In this document: piece by piece, positions 8,740 through 16,302 of the stretch
Layout of the letters: each line of letters begins with the position of its first letter
Numbering within the stretch: position 1 is the stretch's first letter
DNA from: Nautiliaceae bacterium
Lineage (GTDB): Bacteria > Campylobacterota > Campylobacteria > Campylobacterales > Nautiliaceae
Assembly (NCBI GenBank): GCA_027036005.1
Contig: JALVTJ010000056.1
Location: 32,772 to 75,071 of the forward strand
DNA: 42,300 nucleotides
Reading direction: 5' to 3'
Notes under the pieces: model-generated
The model's database searches: none
Seen by the model: the letters and a program-made list of their open reading frames with translations, nothing else
Told to the model about the DNA's origin: nothing
Position numbers and translations under genes: made by a program

Positions 8740-9237
8740 ATGATAAGAAAAAAAGATAATTTTTATACTAACAAAGACAGCGAATTTTTAAAAGAATCGG
8801 ATTTGGTGATTTATTATAATAAAAAGCCTAAAAATCTGCTTAAAAATGTTGCCGTTATAGGCGGAAAATCGGATTTTTCCAAAGTTGATATACCGAAAAC
8901 AAGCGAAAAACTGCCGCTCCTATTAGCAAGACTTGCTTATGTGTTCGAAATATACGAAGAAGAGCTTAAAAATTCAGACGAATTTGAGGATTTTGTCGAA
9001 ATTTTAAAAGGTATAAGGGTAAAAAAAGAGATACAAAACCATAACACCACGCTTGAAGAAGTTGCCGGGATTTTGTATTTGATGGACGAAGCTAAAAAAA
9101 TTAGTGTAATAATAGGTGATGTTGATGAAGAGGAACTTATGAATTTATTGAGCTTTTTGAAAATGTTTGAAAGTAAAATAGGGGTTTTTAGCAAAAACGA
9201 TATAAGCGGGTATGAAATTAGTTTTTATGATGTGTAG
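8740..9237 (+). CDS. Conserved hypothetical protein downstream of priA
   Basis: I do not recognise this 165-aa protein. It is acidic and soluble, without a signal peptide or membrane segment. The first ~50 residues alternate strands and charged turns (DLVIYYNKKPKNLLKNVAVIGGKSDF). The middle is helical (LPLLLARLAYVFEIYEEELKN). The C-terminal third reads like an alpha/beta fold (KKISVIIGDVDEEELMNLLSFLKMF). It follows priA by 10 bases with a GAAAGGGAAATA site before its ATG, so it belongs to the same transcript. Its last 20 bases overlap the convergent 31-aa gene at 9218-9313. Confidence 0.75.
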   Translation: MIRKKDNFYTNKDSEFLKESDLVIYYNKKPKNLLKNVAVIGGKSDFSKVDIPKTSEKLPLLLARLAYVFEIYEEELKNSDEFEDFVEILKGIRVKKEIQNHNTTLEEVAGILYLMDEAKKISVIIGDVDEEELMNLLSFLKMFESKIGVFSKNDISGYEISFYDV

Positions 9238-9313
9238 GAGTGTCTCTAAATATATAAAAAACACTGAATATTGCAATTGCTCCCATTATCATTAATGTTA
9301 TTACGTAAATCAT
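9218..9313 (-). CDS. 31-aa single-pass membrane protein
   Basis: This very short gene encodes MIYVITLMIMGAIAIFSVFY followed by IFRDTPTHHKN, a single membrane helix with a short positively charged tail. It is supported by a GGAGAAATTAA ribosome-binding site, by the ATGA overlap with the 76-aa gene upstream, and by the lack of any other use for the spacing. The shape recalls small accessory subunits of membrane oxidases (CcoQ/CydX-like), but no diagnostic residue proves this. The 3' end runs 20 bases into the convergent gene at 8740-9237. Confidence 0.55.
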   Translation of the reverse strand: MIYVITLMIMGAIAIFSVFYIFRDTPTHHKN

Positions 9314-9540
9314 TTAATTTCTCCTATTTTGTTAATTTCTTTTTTTAATTTTATTCCTGTTAAAATTATTGATACCAATAATATAAATCCTCCAATATTT
9401 ACAATTAACAATTCCCAATCTGTTAAATTTTTATATTTATTAAAAATAAATGCAATTAGCCCGAACAACGATGCCAATAAAAAGAAAAACAAATTTCTAA
9501 AAAAAACGATTTTTTCTTTTTGTTTATCAATTTCAGCCAT
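9310..9540 (-). CDS. Small two-helix membrane protein
   Basis: This 76-aa protein starts at MAEIDKQKEK (ATG at 9540). The frame stays open upstream to 9633, but that part would lie across the promoter and into argD. There are two membrane helices, about residues 13-33 (NLFFFLLASLFGLIAFIF) and 43-62 (LLIVNIGGFILLVSIILTGI), with lysine-rich ends facing the cytoplasm. I do not recognise the family. A TATAAT at 9560-9565 (minus strand) lies at the right distance, and the stop overlaps the start of the 31-aa gene, so the two form a small operon. Confidence 0.6.
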   Translation of the reverse strand: MAEIDKQKEKIVFFRNLFFFLLASLFGLIAFIFNKYKNLTDWELLIVNIGGFILLVSIILTGIKLKKEINKIGEIK

Positions 9541-9559
9541 TATTAATTCTTTTTTTGAT

Positions 9560-9567
9560 ATTATAAC
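9560..9567. promoter_or_regulatory. Overlapping divergent -10 elements, small membrane operon / argD
   Basis: TATAAT on the minus strand (9560-9565) overlaps TATAAC on the plus strand (9562-9567) in a 43-bp gap. The plus element would serve argD (AAAAAGGAAAC then ATG at 9584); the minus element would serve the gene ending at 9310. The arrangement repeats the one between uvrB and the ZapB-like gene. Confidence 0.5.
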
Positions 9568-9583
9568 ACAAAAAAGGAAACGG

Positions 9584-10741
9584 ATGCTTCTTAATACGTA
9601 TACAAGGTTTGACGTTAAATTTGTAAAAGGCAAAAACGCAACTCTTTGGGATGAAAATAATGAAAAATATATCGATTTTACAAGCGGAATAGGAGTTGTG
9701 AGTGTAGGACATGCAAACGAGAGACTTTTTAACGCAATATGCGAGCAGGCTAAAAAAATAATTCATATTTCAAATCTTTATAAAATCCCGCCACAGGAGA
9801 AATTAGCCGAAATTTTGGTTAAATATTACGGGGAAGGCGGAGTGTTTTTTTGCAACAGCGGTGCGGAGGCAAATGAAACGGCTTTGAAGATAGCAAGAAA
9901 ATACGGGGAAGTCGAAGGTAAGATTAAAAGATATAAAATTATTACTCTTGAAAATTCATTTCACGGAAGAACCATTTCAACACTCAAAGCTACTGGACAG
10001 CCTAAATTTCATCAATATTTCGGACCTTTTCCGGATGGGTTTACATATGCAAAGGATATAAAAGATATCTATAATAAAATAGACAATAAAACCGTCGGGG
10101 TTATGATTGAGCTTATTCAAGGCGAGGGCGGAGTTAATCCGTTTGATAAGAGTGAGATTAAAAAGCTTGAAAAAGAGTTGAAAAAAAAAGATATTTTGCT
10201 GATTGTAGATGAAGTGCAAACGGGAATTTACAGAACAGGGGAATTTTATGCAAGCGATTTATACGAAATTTGCCCCGATATTATCACACTTGCAAAAGGT
10301 CTTGGAGGGGGTGTTCCAATCGGAGCAGTCGTTACGAGACTTACGAATGTATTAAAACCGGGAGATCATGGTAGCACGTTTGGAGGAAATTACCTCTCAA
10401 CCCGTGCCGGAATTGAAGTTTGCGAAATATTACAAAAAGAAAAAAAATCCGGAAAGCTTGATGAGAGAATAGAATATTTTGAGAATAAACTCGTCGAAAT
10501 TGCAAAAGAATTTCCTTTGATGTTTGAAAGCGTGGCGGGATACGGACTTATGAGAGCGTTGAAAACAAAAGATACAAAAACAAGGGATGAAATAATTAAA
10601 AAAGCATTTGAAGAAAAAGTGTTGGTTTTAAAAGCCGGAAGTCATTCGGTTAGGTTTTTGCCTCCGCTTACTATTAGTTTTGAAGAAATTGATGAAGGGT
10701 TTGAGAGGTTAAAACTTGCATTAAACAAAGGGAAAAATTAA
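9584..10741 (+). CDS. argD: Acetylornithine aminotransferase
   Basis: This class III PLP aminotransferase of 385 aa would convert N-acetylglutamate semialdehyde to N-acetylornithine in arginine synthesis; many ArgD enzymes also act in lysine synthesis as DapC. Visible motifs are the phosphate-binding NSGAEANETALK, FHGRT, the Asp pair region IVDEVQTGIYRTG and the PLP lysine K238 in TLAKGLGGGVPIGA. The frame extends upstream to 9329, but the family N-terminus MLLNTYTRFDV, an AAAAAGGA site and the promoter position fix the start at 9584. The stop overlaps the ATG of the TolC-like gene (TAATG). Confidence 0.93.
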   Translation: MLLNTYTRFDVKFVKGKNATLWDENNEKYIDFTSGIGVVSVGHANERLFNAICEQAKKIIHISNLYKIPPQEKLAEILVKYYGEGGVFFCNSGAEANETALKIARKYGEVEGKIKRYKIITLENSFHGRTISTLKATGQPKFHQYFGPFPDGFTYAKDIKDIYNKIDNKTVGVMIELIQGEGGVNPFDKSEIKKLEKELKKKDILLIVDEVQTGIYRTGEFYASDLYEICPDIITLAKGLGGGVPIGAVVTRLTNVLKPGDHGSTFGGNYLSTRAGIEVCEILQKEKKSGKLDERIEYFENKLVEIAKEFPLMFESVAGYGLMRALKTKDTKTRDEIIKKAFEEKVLVLKAGSHSVRFLPPLTISFEEIDEGFERLKLALNKGKN

Positions 10742-11925
10742 TGAAAAAAGTTTTATTATTTATTCCTTTGTTGCTTTTTGCAAACATATTAAGCGATTTG
10801 GAGCGTAAAAATTTTGAAATTCAAGAAAAAAATTCGATAGAGCAATCCGATATAACGAAAAAATCATGGATTAATCCGATAATACTTCAATATAGCGTTT
10901 CAAAAAACAATACTTTAAAACCAAATACCCAAATAACAAACACATTCAGCGTTACATTAAATCAGCCTGTTTTTAAAAGCGGGGCGATATATTATTCGAT
11001 AAAATACGCTAATGTTTTAAAAAATTTCAATTTAAACAATATTGCTTTGCAAAGAAAAACTTTGATAAAAAATGCCTATTCTTTGGCTATTGATTATAAA
11101 ATAAACGAATTAAACAAAAAAATAATTTTACTTCAAATCAAAAACGCTAAAATAGATATAAAAAGAAAAAAAGAAGAATATAAAAACGGCACTCTTGATA
11201 TAAATTTTTTAAACGACGCTCTACTTTCGTTGAACGATTTGAGATTGTCATTGAAAGATTTGGAATATTCAAATCAGGAAATTATATATGAATTTAAAAA
11301 CATATCCGATATGAATATAAAAAATGTCAATACGAAACTTTTTAATATAATAAATGAAAAAGAATATCTTAAAAACAATATAAAACTCCATTTAAGCCAA
11401 AAACAGAAAAAAATAAATTACGATTTATATAAAATGCAAGTAGGAGATACTCTTTTTAGTGTATTTATAAACGCTTCTTTGAATTATCAAAAAACTCATT
11501 ATACAGATAGTTCAATATCTTTTCAGGATTCAAAACAAAATTTTTATAATATAGGAGTTGGTATTTCATTCCCTTTGGATATAACAGCAAAAAACAAAAT
11601 CGAAAGTGCAAAATTAAATTATCTAAAATCAAATCTTGATATATTGCAGACAAAAAGGGAATTGATAAATAATTTCAAAAAAACCTTAAAAGAAATTAAA
11701 TATTTAAACGACAAAATAGATATTTATAAAGACAATATAAGAATTTATAATTCTTTAATAGCTTCGACAAAAGATTCCATTAAAGCAGGAGATGCAACGA
11801 AGGATGATTTGGAAATTCTCCAAAATTCCCAAAAGACAAATTATTTGAATATCAAAATTTTAAAACTTCAAATTCAAAAACTTCTTTTGAATCTTTATTA
11901 TACAACCACGCTTTTCGGTAACTAA
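10741..11925 (+). CDS. TolC-like outer-membrane efflux protein
   Basis: This 394-aa protein starts with a signal peptide (MKKVLLFIPLLLFANILS, cleavage near residue 18). Two long helical repeats follow (about 80-190 and 275-390) separated by beta-rich segments such as FINASLNYQKTHY and YNIGVGISFPLDI, the pattern of the OEP/TolC family. It is shorter than TolC (~470 aa) and lysine- and asparagine-rich. No membrane-fusion protein or inner-membrane pump is adjacent, so the system it serves is unknown. It is coupled to argD by a one-base overlap and is followed by a strong terminator. Confidence 0.78.
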   Translation: MKKVLLFIPLLLFANILSDLERKNFEIQEKNSIEQSDITKKSWINPIILQYSVSKNNTLKPNTQITNTFSVTLNQPVFKSGAIYYSIKYANVLKNFNLNNIALQRKTLIKNAYSLAIDYKINELNKKIILLQIKNAKIDIKRKKEEYKNGTLDINFLNDALLSLNDLRLSLKDLEYSNQEIIYEFKNISDMNIKNVNTKLFNIINEKEYLKNNIKLHLSQKQKKINYDLYKMQVGDTLFSVFINASLNYQKTHYTDSSISFQDSKQNFYNIGVGISFPLDITAKNKIESAKLNYLKSNLDILQTKRELINNFKKTLKEIKYLNDKIDIYKDNIRIYNSLIASTKDSIKAGDATKDDLEILQNSQKTNYLNIKILKLQIQKLLLNLYYTTTLFGN

Positions 11926-11951
11926 AAGTAACATTTTTTTGTTACTTTTTT
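11924..11951 (+). terminator. Intrinsic terminator after the TolC-like gene
   Basis: AAAAGTAAC (11924-11932) and GTTACTTTTTT (11941-11951) form a 9-bp stem with an 8-base loop, ending in a run of T. It begins within the stop codon and separates the argD operon from sdhA. Confidence 0.8.
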
Positions 11952-12003
11952 ATAAAAATTTCTTATATTAAATTGATTTTAAAACAAAAAAGGACAAATT
12001 TGA

Positions 12004-12009
12004 TATAAT
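12004..12009 (+). promoter_or_regulatory. -10 element of the sdhA promoter
   Basis: TATAAT lies 27 bases before the sdhA ATG, preceded by a T/A-rich stretch rather than a clear -35 box. A CGAAAGGGAT ribosome-binding region follows. Confidence 0.6.
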
Positions 12010-12036
12010 TTTTAAAAGGCTAACGAAAGGGATAAT

Positions 12037-13743
12037 ATGAATGTAGACGTATTAATTATAGGTGCGGGAGGAGCAGGTTTGTATGCGGCTTTGAGCGCTG
12101 TAAAAGAAAACAAAGATTTAAATATTGCCGTTTTAAGCAAGGTTTATCCTACACGTTCACATACAGGTGCAGCACAAGGCGGTATTAACGCTGCATTGGC
12201 AAATGTTGATCCGAGTGACAATGAGGAATTGCATACATTTGACACAATTAAAGGTAGTGATTATTTAGCCGATCAGGAAGCTGTTAAATATATGTGTTAC
12301 GAGGCTCCTAAGATCATAAGGGCAATGGAGCATATGGGGGTTCCTTTTTCAAGATTAAACAACGGAAAAATAGCACAGCGTCCTTTTGGTGGAGCAAGCA
12401 AAGACAGGACTTGTTACAGTGCGGATAAAATGGGACATGTAATGCTTCATACTCTTTTTGAGCAATGTATAAAAGAAGGGGTGAAATTTTTAAACGAATG
12501 GTTTTTATTGAATATTGCACATAATGGTAGAAGAGTTGCAGGAGTTAGCGCTATAAACATAGCAACTGGTCGAGTGAATTTTATTAAAACAAAAGCTATA
12601 ATTTTGGCAACCGGGGGACACAGCAGAATATACTGGGGGTATACTTCAAATGCTCTTGGATGCACAGGCGATGGCAGTGCTGCGGCACTTAGAGCTGGAT
12701 TGCCTCTTAAAGATATGGAATTTTTACAGTTCCATCCGACTGGTCTTAGAAAATCGGCTATTCTTGTAACCGAAGCGGCAAGAGGCGAGGGTGGACATCT
12801 TTTGAATAACAAAGGTGAAAGATTTATGCAAAAATACGCTCCTGGTAAAATGGAACTGGCACCAAGGGATTTGGTAAGTAGAAGCATTATGGGCGAAATA
12901 AGAGAAGGCAGAGGTTTCAAAGATGATGAAGGAAGAGAGTATGTTCATCTTGATCTTACCCATTTGGGATCTGAAAAAATTAAAGAAAGACTTCCTCAAA
13001 TCAGAGAACTTGCAATAGATTTTGAGGGGATTGATCCTATTAACGAACCAATACCTATTAAACCGACTGCTCATTATGCGATGGGAGGCATTGGGACTAA
13101 TATAAAATGCGAAACTGAAATAGAAGGTATTTATGCTGCGGGGGAAGCCCAGTGTGTAAGTGTTCACGGGGCGAACAGACTTGGAGGAAACAGTTTGCTT
13201 GATATAGTTGTTTTCGGTCATATTGCAGGTAAAGAGGCTGTTAGGTATGCCGAAGCTACAAACTTTTTAAATAATGATTACGGAATACTCGAAAAAGATA
13301 AAAAATTTATAAGTGAACTTATGAATAAACAAAGCAAAGAAACGCTTGGAGATATGAGGGTGGAACTTGGTGAAATTATGTTTAAACATTTCGGTGTGTT
13401 TAAAAACGAAAAAGAGATGGTCGAAGGTTATGAAAAATTAAAAAATTTAATCGACAGGGCCAATAAAAATTTGGGAGTTGTGGATAAATCGAAAGTATTT
13501 AACATAGATTTGCAATCTACTCTTGAATTTTTCAATTTATTGGAAATTGCCAATGTTTTGGCTTTTGCATCTCTTAATAGAAAAGAGAGCAGAGGAAGCT
13601 TTTACAGGGATGATTATCCAAAAAGAGATGATGAACATTATCTTTATCATTCAATTATTAGAAAAAAAGACGACGGAAGTTTTGATTATCAAAAAGGTGA
13701 AGTTGATATTTCTCTTTATGAACCGGCAGAGCGTAAATATTAA
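12037..13743 (+). CDS. sdhA: Succinate dehydrogenase/fumarate reductase flavoprotein, SdhABE type
   Basis: This 568-aa flavoprotein carries the FAD and the succinate/fumarate site. It shows the dinucleotide fold GAGGAG (9-14), the covalent-FAD histidine H42 in SHTGAAQGG, and H233 in FHPTG. It also has [16 protein letters not shown], the substrate-site H346 in [12 protein letters not shown], and [14 protein letters not shown]. Homologues in Campylobacter and Wolinella (Mfr, methylmenaquinol:fumarate reductase) carry a twin-arginine signal and work in the periplasm. This protein begins directly at the FAD fold, so it should stay in the cytoplasm. With sdhB and sdhE downstream it would make or use fumarate in the TCA or reductive TCA cycle. 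Direction in vivo cannot be read from sequence. A minus-strand tRNA gene begins 8 bases after the stop. Confidence 0.94.
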   Translation: MNVDVLIIGAGGAGLYAALSAVKENKDLNIAVLSKVYPTRSHTGAAQGGINAALANVDPSDNEELHTFDTIKGSDYLADQEAVKYMCYEAPKIIRAMEHMGVPFSRLNNGKIAQRPFGGASKDRTCYSADKMGHVMLHTLFEQCIKEGVKFLNEWFLLNIAHNGRRVAGVSAINIATGRVNFIKTKAIILATGGHSRIYWGYTSNALGCTGDGSAAALRAGLPLKDMEFLQFHPTGLRKSAILVTEAARGEGGHLLNNKGERFMQKYAPGKMELAPRDLVSRSIMGEIREGRGFKDDEGREYVHLDLTHLGSEKIKERLPQIRELAIDFEGIDPINEPIPIKPTAHYAMGGIGTNIKCETEIEGIYAAGEAQCVSVHGANRLGGNSLLDIVVFGHIAGKEAVRYAEATNFLNNDYGILEKDKKFISELMNKQSKETLGDMRVELGEIMFKHFGVFKNEKEMVEGYEKLKNLIDRANKNLGVVDKSKVFNIDLQSTLEFFNLLEIANVLAFASLNRKESRGSFYRDDYPKRDDEHYLYHSIIRKKDDGSFDYQKGEVDISLYEPAERKY

Positions 13744-13750
13744 TTTAAAT

Positions 13751-13827
13751 TGGTCTCCCGGGCGGGATTTGAACCCACGACCTTCGGATTAGGAATCCGA
13801 CGCTCTATCCTGCTGAGCTACCGGGAG
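13751..13827 (-). tRNA. tRNA-Arg (anticodon CCT)
   Basis: This 77-nt tRNA lies on the minus strand. The acceptor stem CTCCCGG pairs perfectly with CCGGGAG and is followed by discriminator A and an encoded CCA (plus-strand TGG at 13751-13753). The D-arm contains GCTCAGCAGGATAGAGC. The anticodon stem TCGGA/TCCGA holds loop TTCCTAA, giving CCT, which reads AGG. The T-arm is GTGGG-TTCAAAT-CCCGC. It sits between sdhA and sdhB, antisense to their transcript, and has its own -10 box at 13835-13840. Confidence 0.96.
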
Positions 13828-13834
13828 AGAGGAA

Positions 13835-13840
13835 ATTATA
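13835..13840 (-). promoter_or_regulatory. -10 element for tRNA-Arg
   Basis: TATAAT on the minus strand ends 7 bases before the mature 5' end of the tRNA. Initiation would therefore begin at or within a base or two of position 1, leaving little or no 5' leader. It also lies in the region just before sdhB on the other strand. Confidence 0.55.
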
Positions 13841-13873
13841 GCAAATTTTTATAGAAAATATAAAGGATTGGTA

Positions 13874-14833
13874 ATGGAAAAAATCAAATACACAGCCAGA
13901 ATAAAAAGATATAACCCCGATGAAAATAAGAGTTATTGGCAAGATTTTGAAGTTGAGGTAGAAGATACTTTAACTGTGCTTGAACTTTTGATGCATATCA
14001 AAGATAAAATTGATCCAACTCTTACATTCAGAGCCTTTTGCAGAAGTGCCATTTGCGGAAGCTGTGCAATGATTATAAACAATAGAGCCGCACTTGCTTG
14101 TAAAGTTCAAGCCAAAGAGAAAATAAAAAACGGAGTAATTAAAATAGAACCTTTAAAAACATTAAAACCTATTAGGGATTTGGTGGTGGACCAAGAAGAA
14201 GCTTTTGATAAATTCAAACAGATAAAACCTTATCTTGTGCCAGATCCGAAAGTTGTTCCGGATAATACAAAAGTCGAATCATTAGTATTGCCGGAAGAAT
14301 TCGCAAAATATGACAAACAAACGGATTGTATTTTGTGTATGGCTTGTTACGGGCAATGCAATGCGCTTGAAGGAGATGAAAAATATTTGGGGCCTTTTCA
14401 ACTTACTAAGGCTTTCAGATTTGTAATGGATAAAAGAGACGGTTTGGAGATTGAAGAAAGAATAAATCTTGTTGAAAAAAGTGGAATTTGGGATTGTGTT
14501 CAGTGTCAAATGTGTCTTGCGGCTTGCCCTAAGGGAATAAAGCCTGCGGAGGATATATTGGAACTCAGAAGAATTGCAAAAGATATAGGAGAAGATAAAA
14601 TCGGAACAAGACGGGCGAAATTTTGGTTTGCAACGGTATTTGAAACAGGCCAGATTGATAAATTTAATTTACCTGAAATTGCTTTAAATGATGAAGAAGG
14701 CGAAAAAATAAAAGAAAATATGGAAAAAGAATTTAGAAAAAGAGGTATACCAGAAGAAGAGTTTGGACCTAAACCGTTTGAAAAAATAGAAGATTATCAA
14801 AAATTCATTAAAAAATTTGAAAAGGAATTGTAA
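13874..14833 (+). CDS. sdhB: Succinate dehydrogenase/fumarate reductase iron-sulfur protein, SdhABE type
   Basis: This 319-aa electron-transfer subunit is about 80 residues longer than classical SdhB (~240), mainly by a charged C-terminal tail. A plant-type 2Fe-2S site is formed by C56, C61, C64 and C76 (CRSAICGSC...C). Two further clusters come from C152/C155/C158/C162 and C208/C211/C214/C218. In classical enzymes the position of C211 is not cysteine and the centre is 3Fe-4S. The extra Cys predicts a second 4Fe-4S centre, as reported for non-classical SdhABE enzymes. The start is ATG 13874 with AAAGGATT upstream rather than the in-frame TTG at 13868. The stop overlaps the sdhE start. Confidence 0.93.
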   Translation: MEKIKYTARIKRYNPDENKSYWQDFEVEVEDTLTVLELLMHIKDKIDPTLTFRAFCRSAICGSCAMIINNRAALACKVQAKEKIKNGVIKIEPLKTLKPIRDLVVDQEEAFDKFKQIKPYLVPDPKVVPDNTKVESLVLPEEFAKYDKQTDCILCMACYGQCNALEGDEKYLGPFQLTKAFRFVMDKRDGLEIEERINLVEKSGIWDCVQCQMCLAACPKGIKPAEDILELRRIAKDIGEDKIGTRRAKFWFATVFETGQIDKFNLPEIALNDEEGEKIKENMEKEFRKRGIPEEEFGPKPFEKIEDYQKFIKKFEKEL

Positions 14834-15660
14834 TGAAAAAAATAGGGATTTATCCGGGGTGCTGTTTTCAAGGAGCGGATGTTCATAATTACGATATCAC
14901 AATAAAATTTTTGCAAAATCTGGGTCTTGAAGGTGTTTTGCTTGATAGGGCGGCATGCTGCGGCGGTGGAGTTATCGATGAAACAAACAAAAAAATAGTT
15001 TACGGGCTTAATGCAAGAAATATAGCTTTGGCGGAAGAGAAAGGAGTTGATTTATATACTCCTTGTAATACGTGTTATATGATTATTGCAAAAACAAAAC
15101 TTGCAATTGACACTGACCCAGAGCTTAAAAAAAAGATAAATGAAATACTTGCCGATGAAGGTCTCGAATATAAAGGCGAGGCAAAAATATATCATACTTT
15201 GAATTTAATAAGGGATTTTGTGGGGCTTGATGAATATAAAAAAAGAATAAAAAGAAAAATTTCGGGAATTAAAATCGCACCTTATTACGGATGTCATGTA
15301 TTAGCTCCTAATGAAGTTGCCGTTGATGATCCTGAAAATCCTACCATTTTAAAGGAAATATTAGAGCCTTTGGGAGTTGAAATTATTGAAGGATATAAAA
15401 ACGAAAATACATGTTGCGGATATCATGCAAGTTATACCAATCCTAAACAAAAAGAAAAATTAGCTATAAAACCGCTTACAGGAGCAAAAGAAGCGGGGGC
15501 CGATATAGTTGCAACACCTTGCCCGTTATGTCATAAAGCGATGGACGGGTATGACGAACCGATTTTGCAAGTAGCGCAGCTTATAAATGTTGCATGTGGA
15601 AACAGCCCTGAGGAGACGGGAATTAATCTTAACAAAACGGAAGTTAAACTCTCGATTTAA
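14833..15660 (+). CDS. sdhE: CCG-domain subunit SdhE (heterodisulfide reductase B-like)
   Basis: This 275-aa protein has two cysteine-rich CCG domains in place of the usual haem-binding membrane anchors. The first has PGCC (C10, C11), CCGGG (C42, C43) and CNTC (C78, C81). The second has YGCH, CCGYH and CPLCH. In HdrB-type proteins such motifs hold a noncubane 4Fe-4S centre, and in SdhE they link SdhB to the quinone or other partner at the membrane. There are no transmembrane helices, so attachment would be peripheral. It is coupled to sdhB by a one-base overlap. The name SdhE here means the CCG subunit, not the FAD-assembly factor also called SdhE. Confidence 0.9.
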   Translation: MKKIGIYPGCCFQGADVHNYDITIKFLQNLGLEGVLLDRAACCGGGVIDETNKKIVYGLNARNIALAEEKGVDLYTPCNTCYMIIAKTKLAIDTDPELKKKINEILADEGLEYKGEAKIYHTLNLIRDFVGLDEYKKRIKRKISGIKIAPYYGCHVLAPNEVAVDDPENPTILKEILEPLGVEIIEGYKNENTCCGYHASYTNPKQKEKLAIKPLTGAKEAGADIVATPCPLCHKAMDGYDEPILQVAQLINVACGNSPEETGINLNKTEVKLSI

Positions 15661-15669
15661 TTTTTGTTT

Positions 15670-16206
15670 ATGAAATTTGAAATAATTGAAAAAATAGGAG
15701 AAGGAAATAGGGGAGAAGTTTATAAAATAAAATTAAAAATGGGTGAAATTGCAGCATTAAAATATGCAAAAAATTATGAAATTGGAAAAGAATGGCAAAT
15801 TTTAAAATTTTTAAACGGATTTTACGCTCCTAAACCTATTTATAAAAATAAAAAATTTTTTATAATGGAGTATATTGAAGGGAAAAGTTTGAAAGAACTT
15901 CAAAATACTCCTGAATACTATGATGCATTAAAATATGCTTTAAAAGCCGCTTTTTATCTTGATGAGAAAAAGATATTTCATAAACAGCTTGGAAGATATT
16001 ATCATATTATTTTTAACGGTAAAAATGTTAAATTTATTGATTTTGAAAGAAGCGTGATTAGTAAAAGTCCTAGGAATTTTTTACAAATAATAGGATATTA
16101 TTTAAAAAGAGACAAATTATTGGATCAATCAAAGATAGATTTCTTATTGAATTTATATTTTAAAGATAAAAAACGCTCTTTAATTGAAATATTAAAACTT
16201 TTTTGA
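15670..16206 (+). CDS. COG2112-like predicted Ser/Thr protein kinase
   Basis: This 178-aa small kinase-fold protein has a glycine loop GEGNRGEV (10-17), an ATP-lysine in AALKYAK (K31) and a hinge EYIEGKSL. The catalytic-loop position reads HKQLGRYYH (104-112) where HRDLKPEN is usual, so the catalytic Asp is replaced. The metal-binding position is DFE (124-126) instead of DFG. From memory this HxxLxRxxxHI...IDFE pattern is that of COG2112, a family mostly known from archaea, so the protein may be an active divergent kinase rather than a dead one. ATG 15670 is used; TTG 15664 is possible, and neither has a good Shine-Dalgarno. It follows sdhE by 9 bases. Confidence 0.68.
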   Translation: MKFEIIEKIGEGNRGEVYKIKLKMGEIAALKYAKNYEIGKEWQILKFLNGFYAPKPIYKNKKFFIMEYIEGKSLKELQNTPEYYDALKYALKAAFYLDEKKIFHKQLGRYYHIIFNGKNVKFIDFERSVISKSPRNFLQIIGYYLKRDKLLDQSKIDFLLNLYFKDKKRSLIEILKLF

Positions 16207-16267
16207 AAAATACTTACAAATTAGTATTCCAATTAATTAAAATAAAATCATTAAATAATTTAAATGG

Positions 16268-16296
16268 TATAATTATAATAATAACTTTCAAGGAGG
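16268..16296 (+). promoter_or_regulatory. Promoter -10 and strong Shine-Dalgarno for the PAS gene
   Basis: TATAAT at 16268-16273 is followed by a perfect AGGAGG at 16291-16296, seven bases before ATG 16303. No -35 box is evident. The ribosome-binding site is among the strongest in the window, suggesting high expression. Confidence 0.62.
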
Positions 16297-16302
16297 GGAA
16301 AA

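Noticed and set aside
12724-13221. 165-aa minus-strand frame inside sdhA
   Set aside because: It lies wholly within a well-conserved gene, has no start signals, and its composition is that of a shadow.
13523-13792. 89-aa plus-strand frame over the sdhA end and the tRNA
   Set aside because: It is a shadow frame. Its end (SPGRDLNPRPSD) is the well-known false peptide from reading the complement of a tRNA.
12037-15660. Naming the operon mfrABE (periplasmic methylmenaquinol:fumarate reductase)
   Set aside because: The flavoprotein has no twin-arginine leader and the region before its ATG shows a promoter and ribosome-binding site rather than a longer coding start.
15670-16206. Calling the kinase-like gene a pseudogene because the HRD Asp is missing
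   Set aside because: The frame is intact, the glycine loop, ATP lysine and DFE are present, and the variant loop resembles the COG2112 family pattern rather than random decay.
16207-16230. Terminator after the COG2112-like kinase gene
   Set aside because: AATACT...AGTATT gives only a 6-bp A/T stem without a T run, too weak to call.
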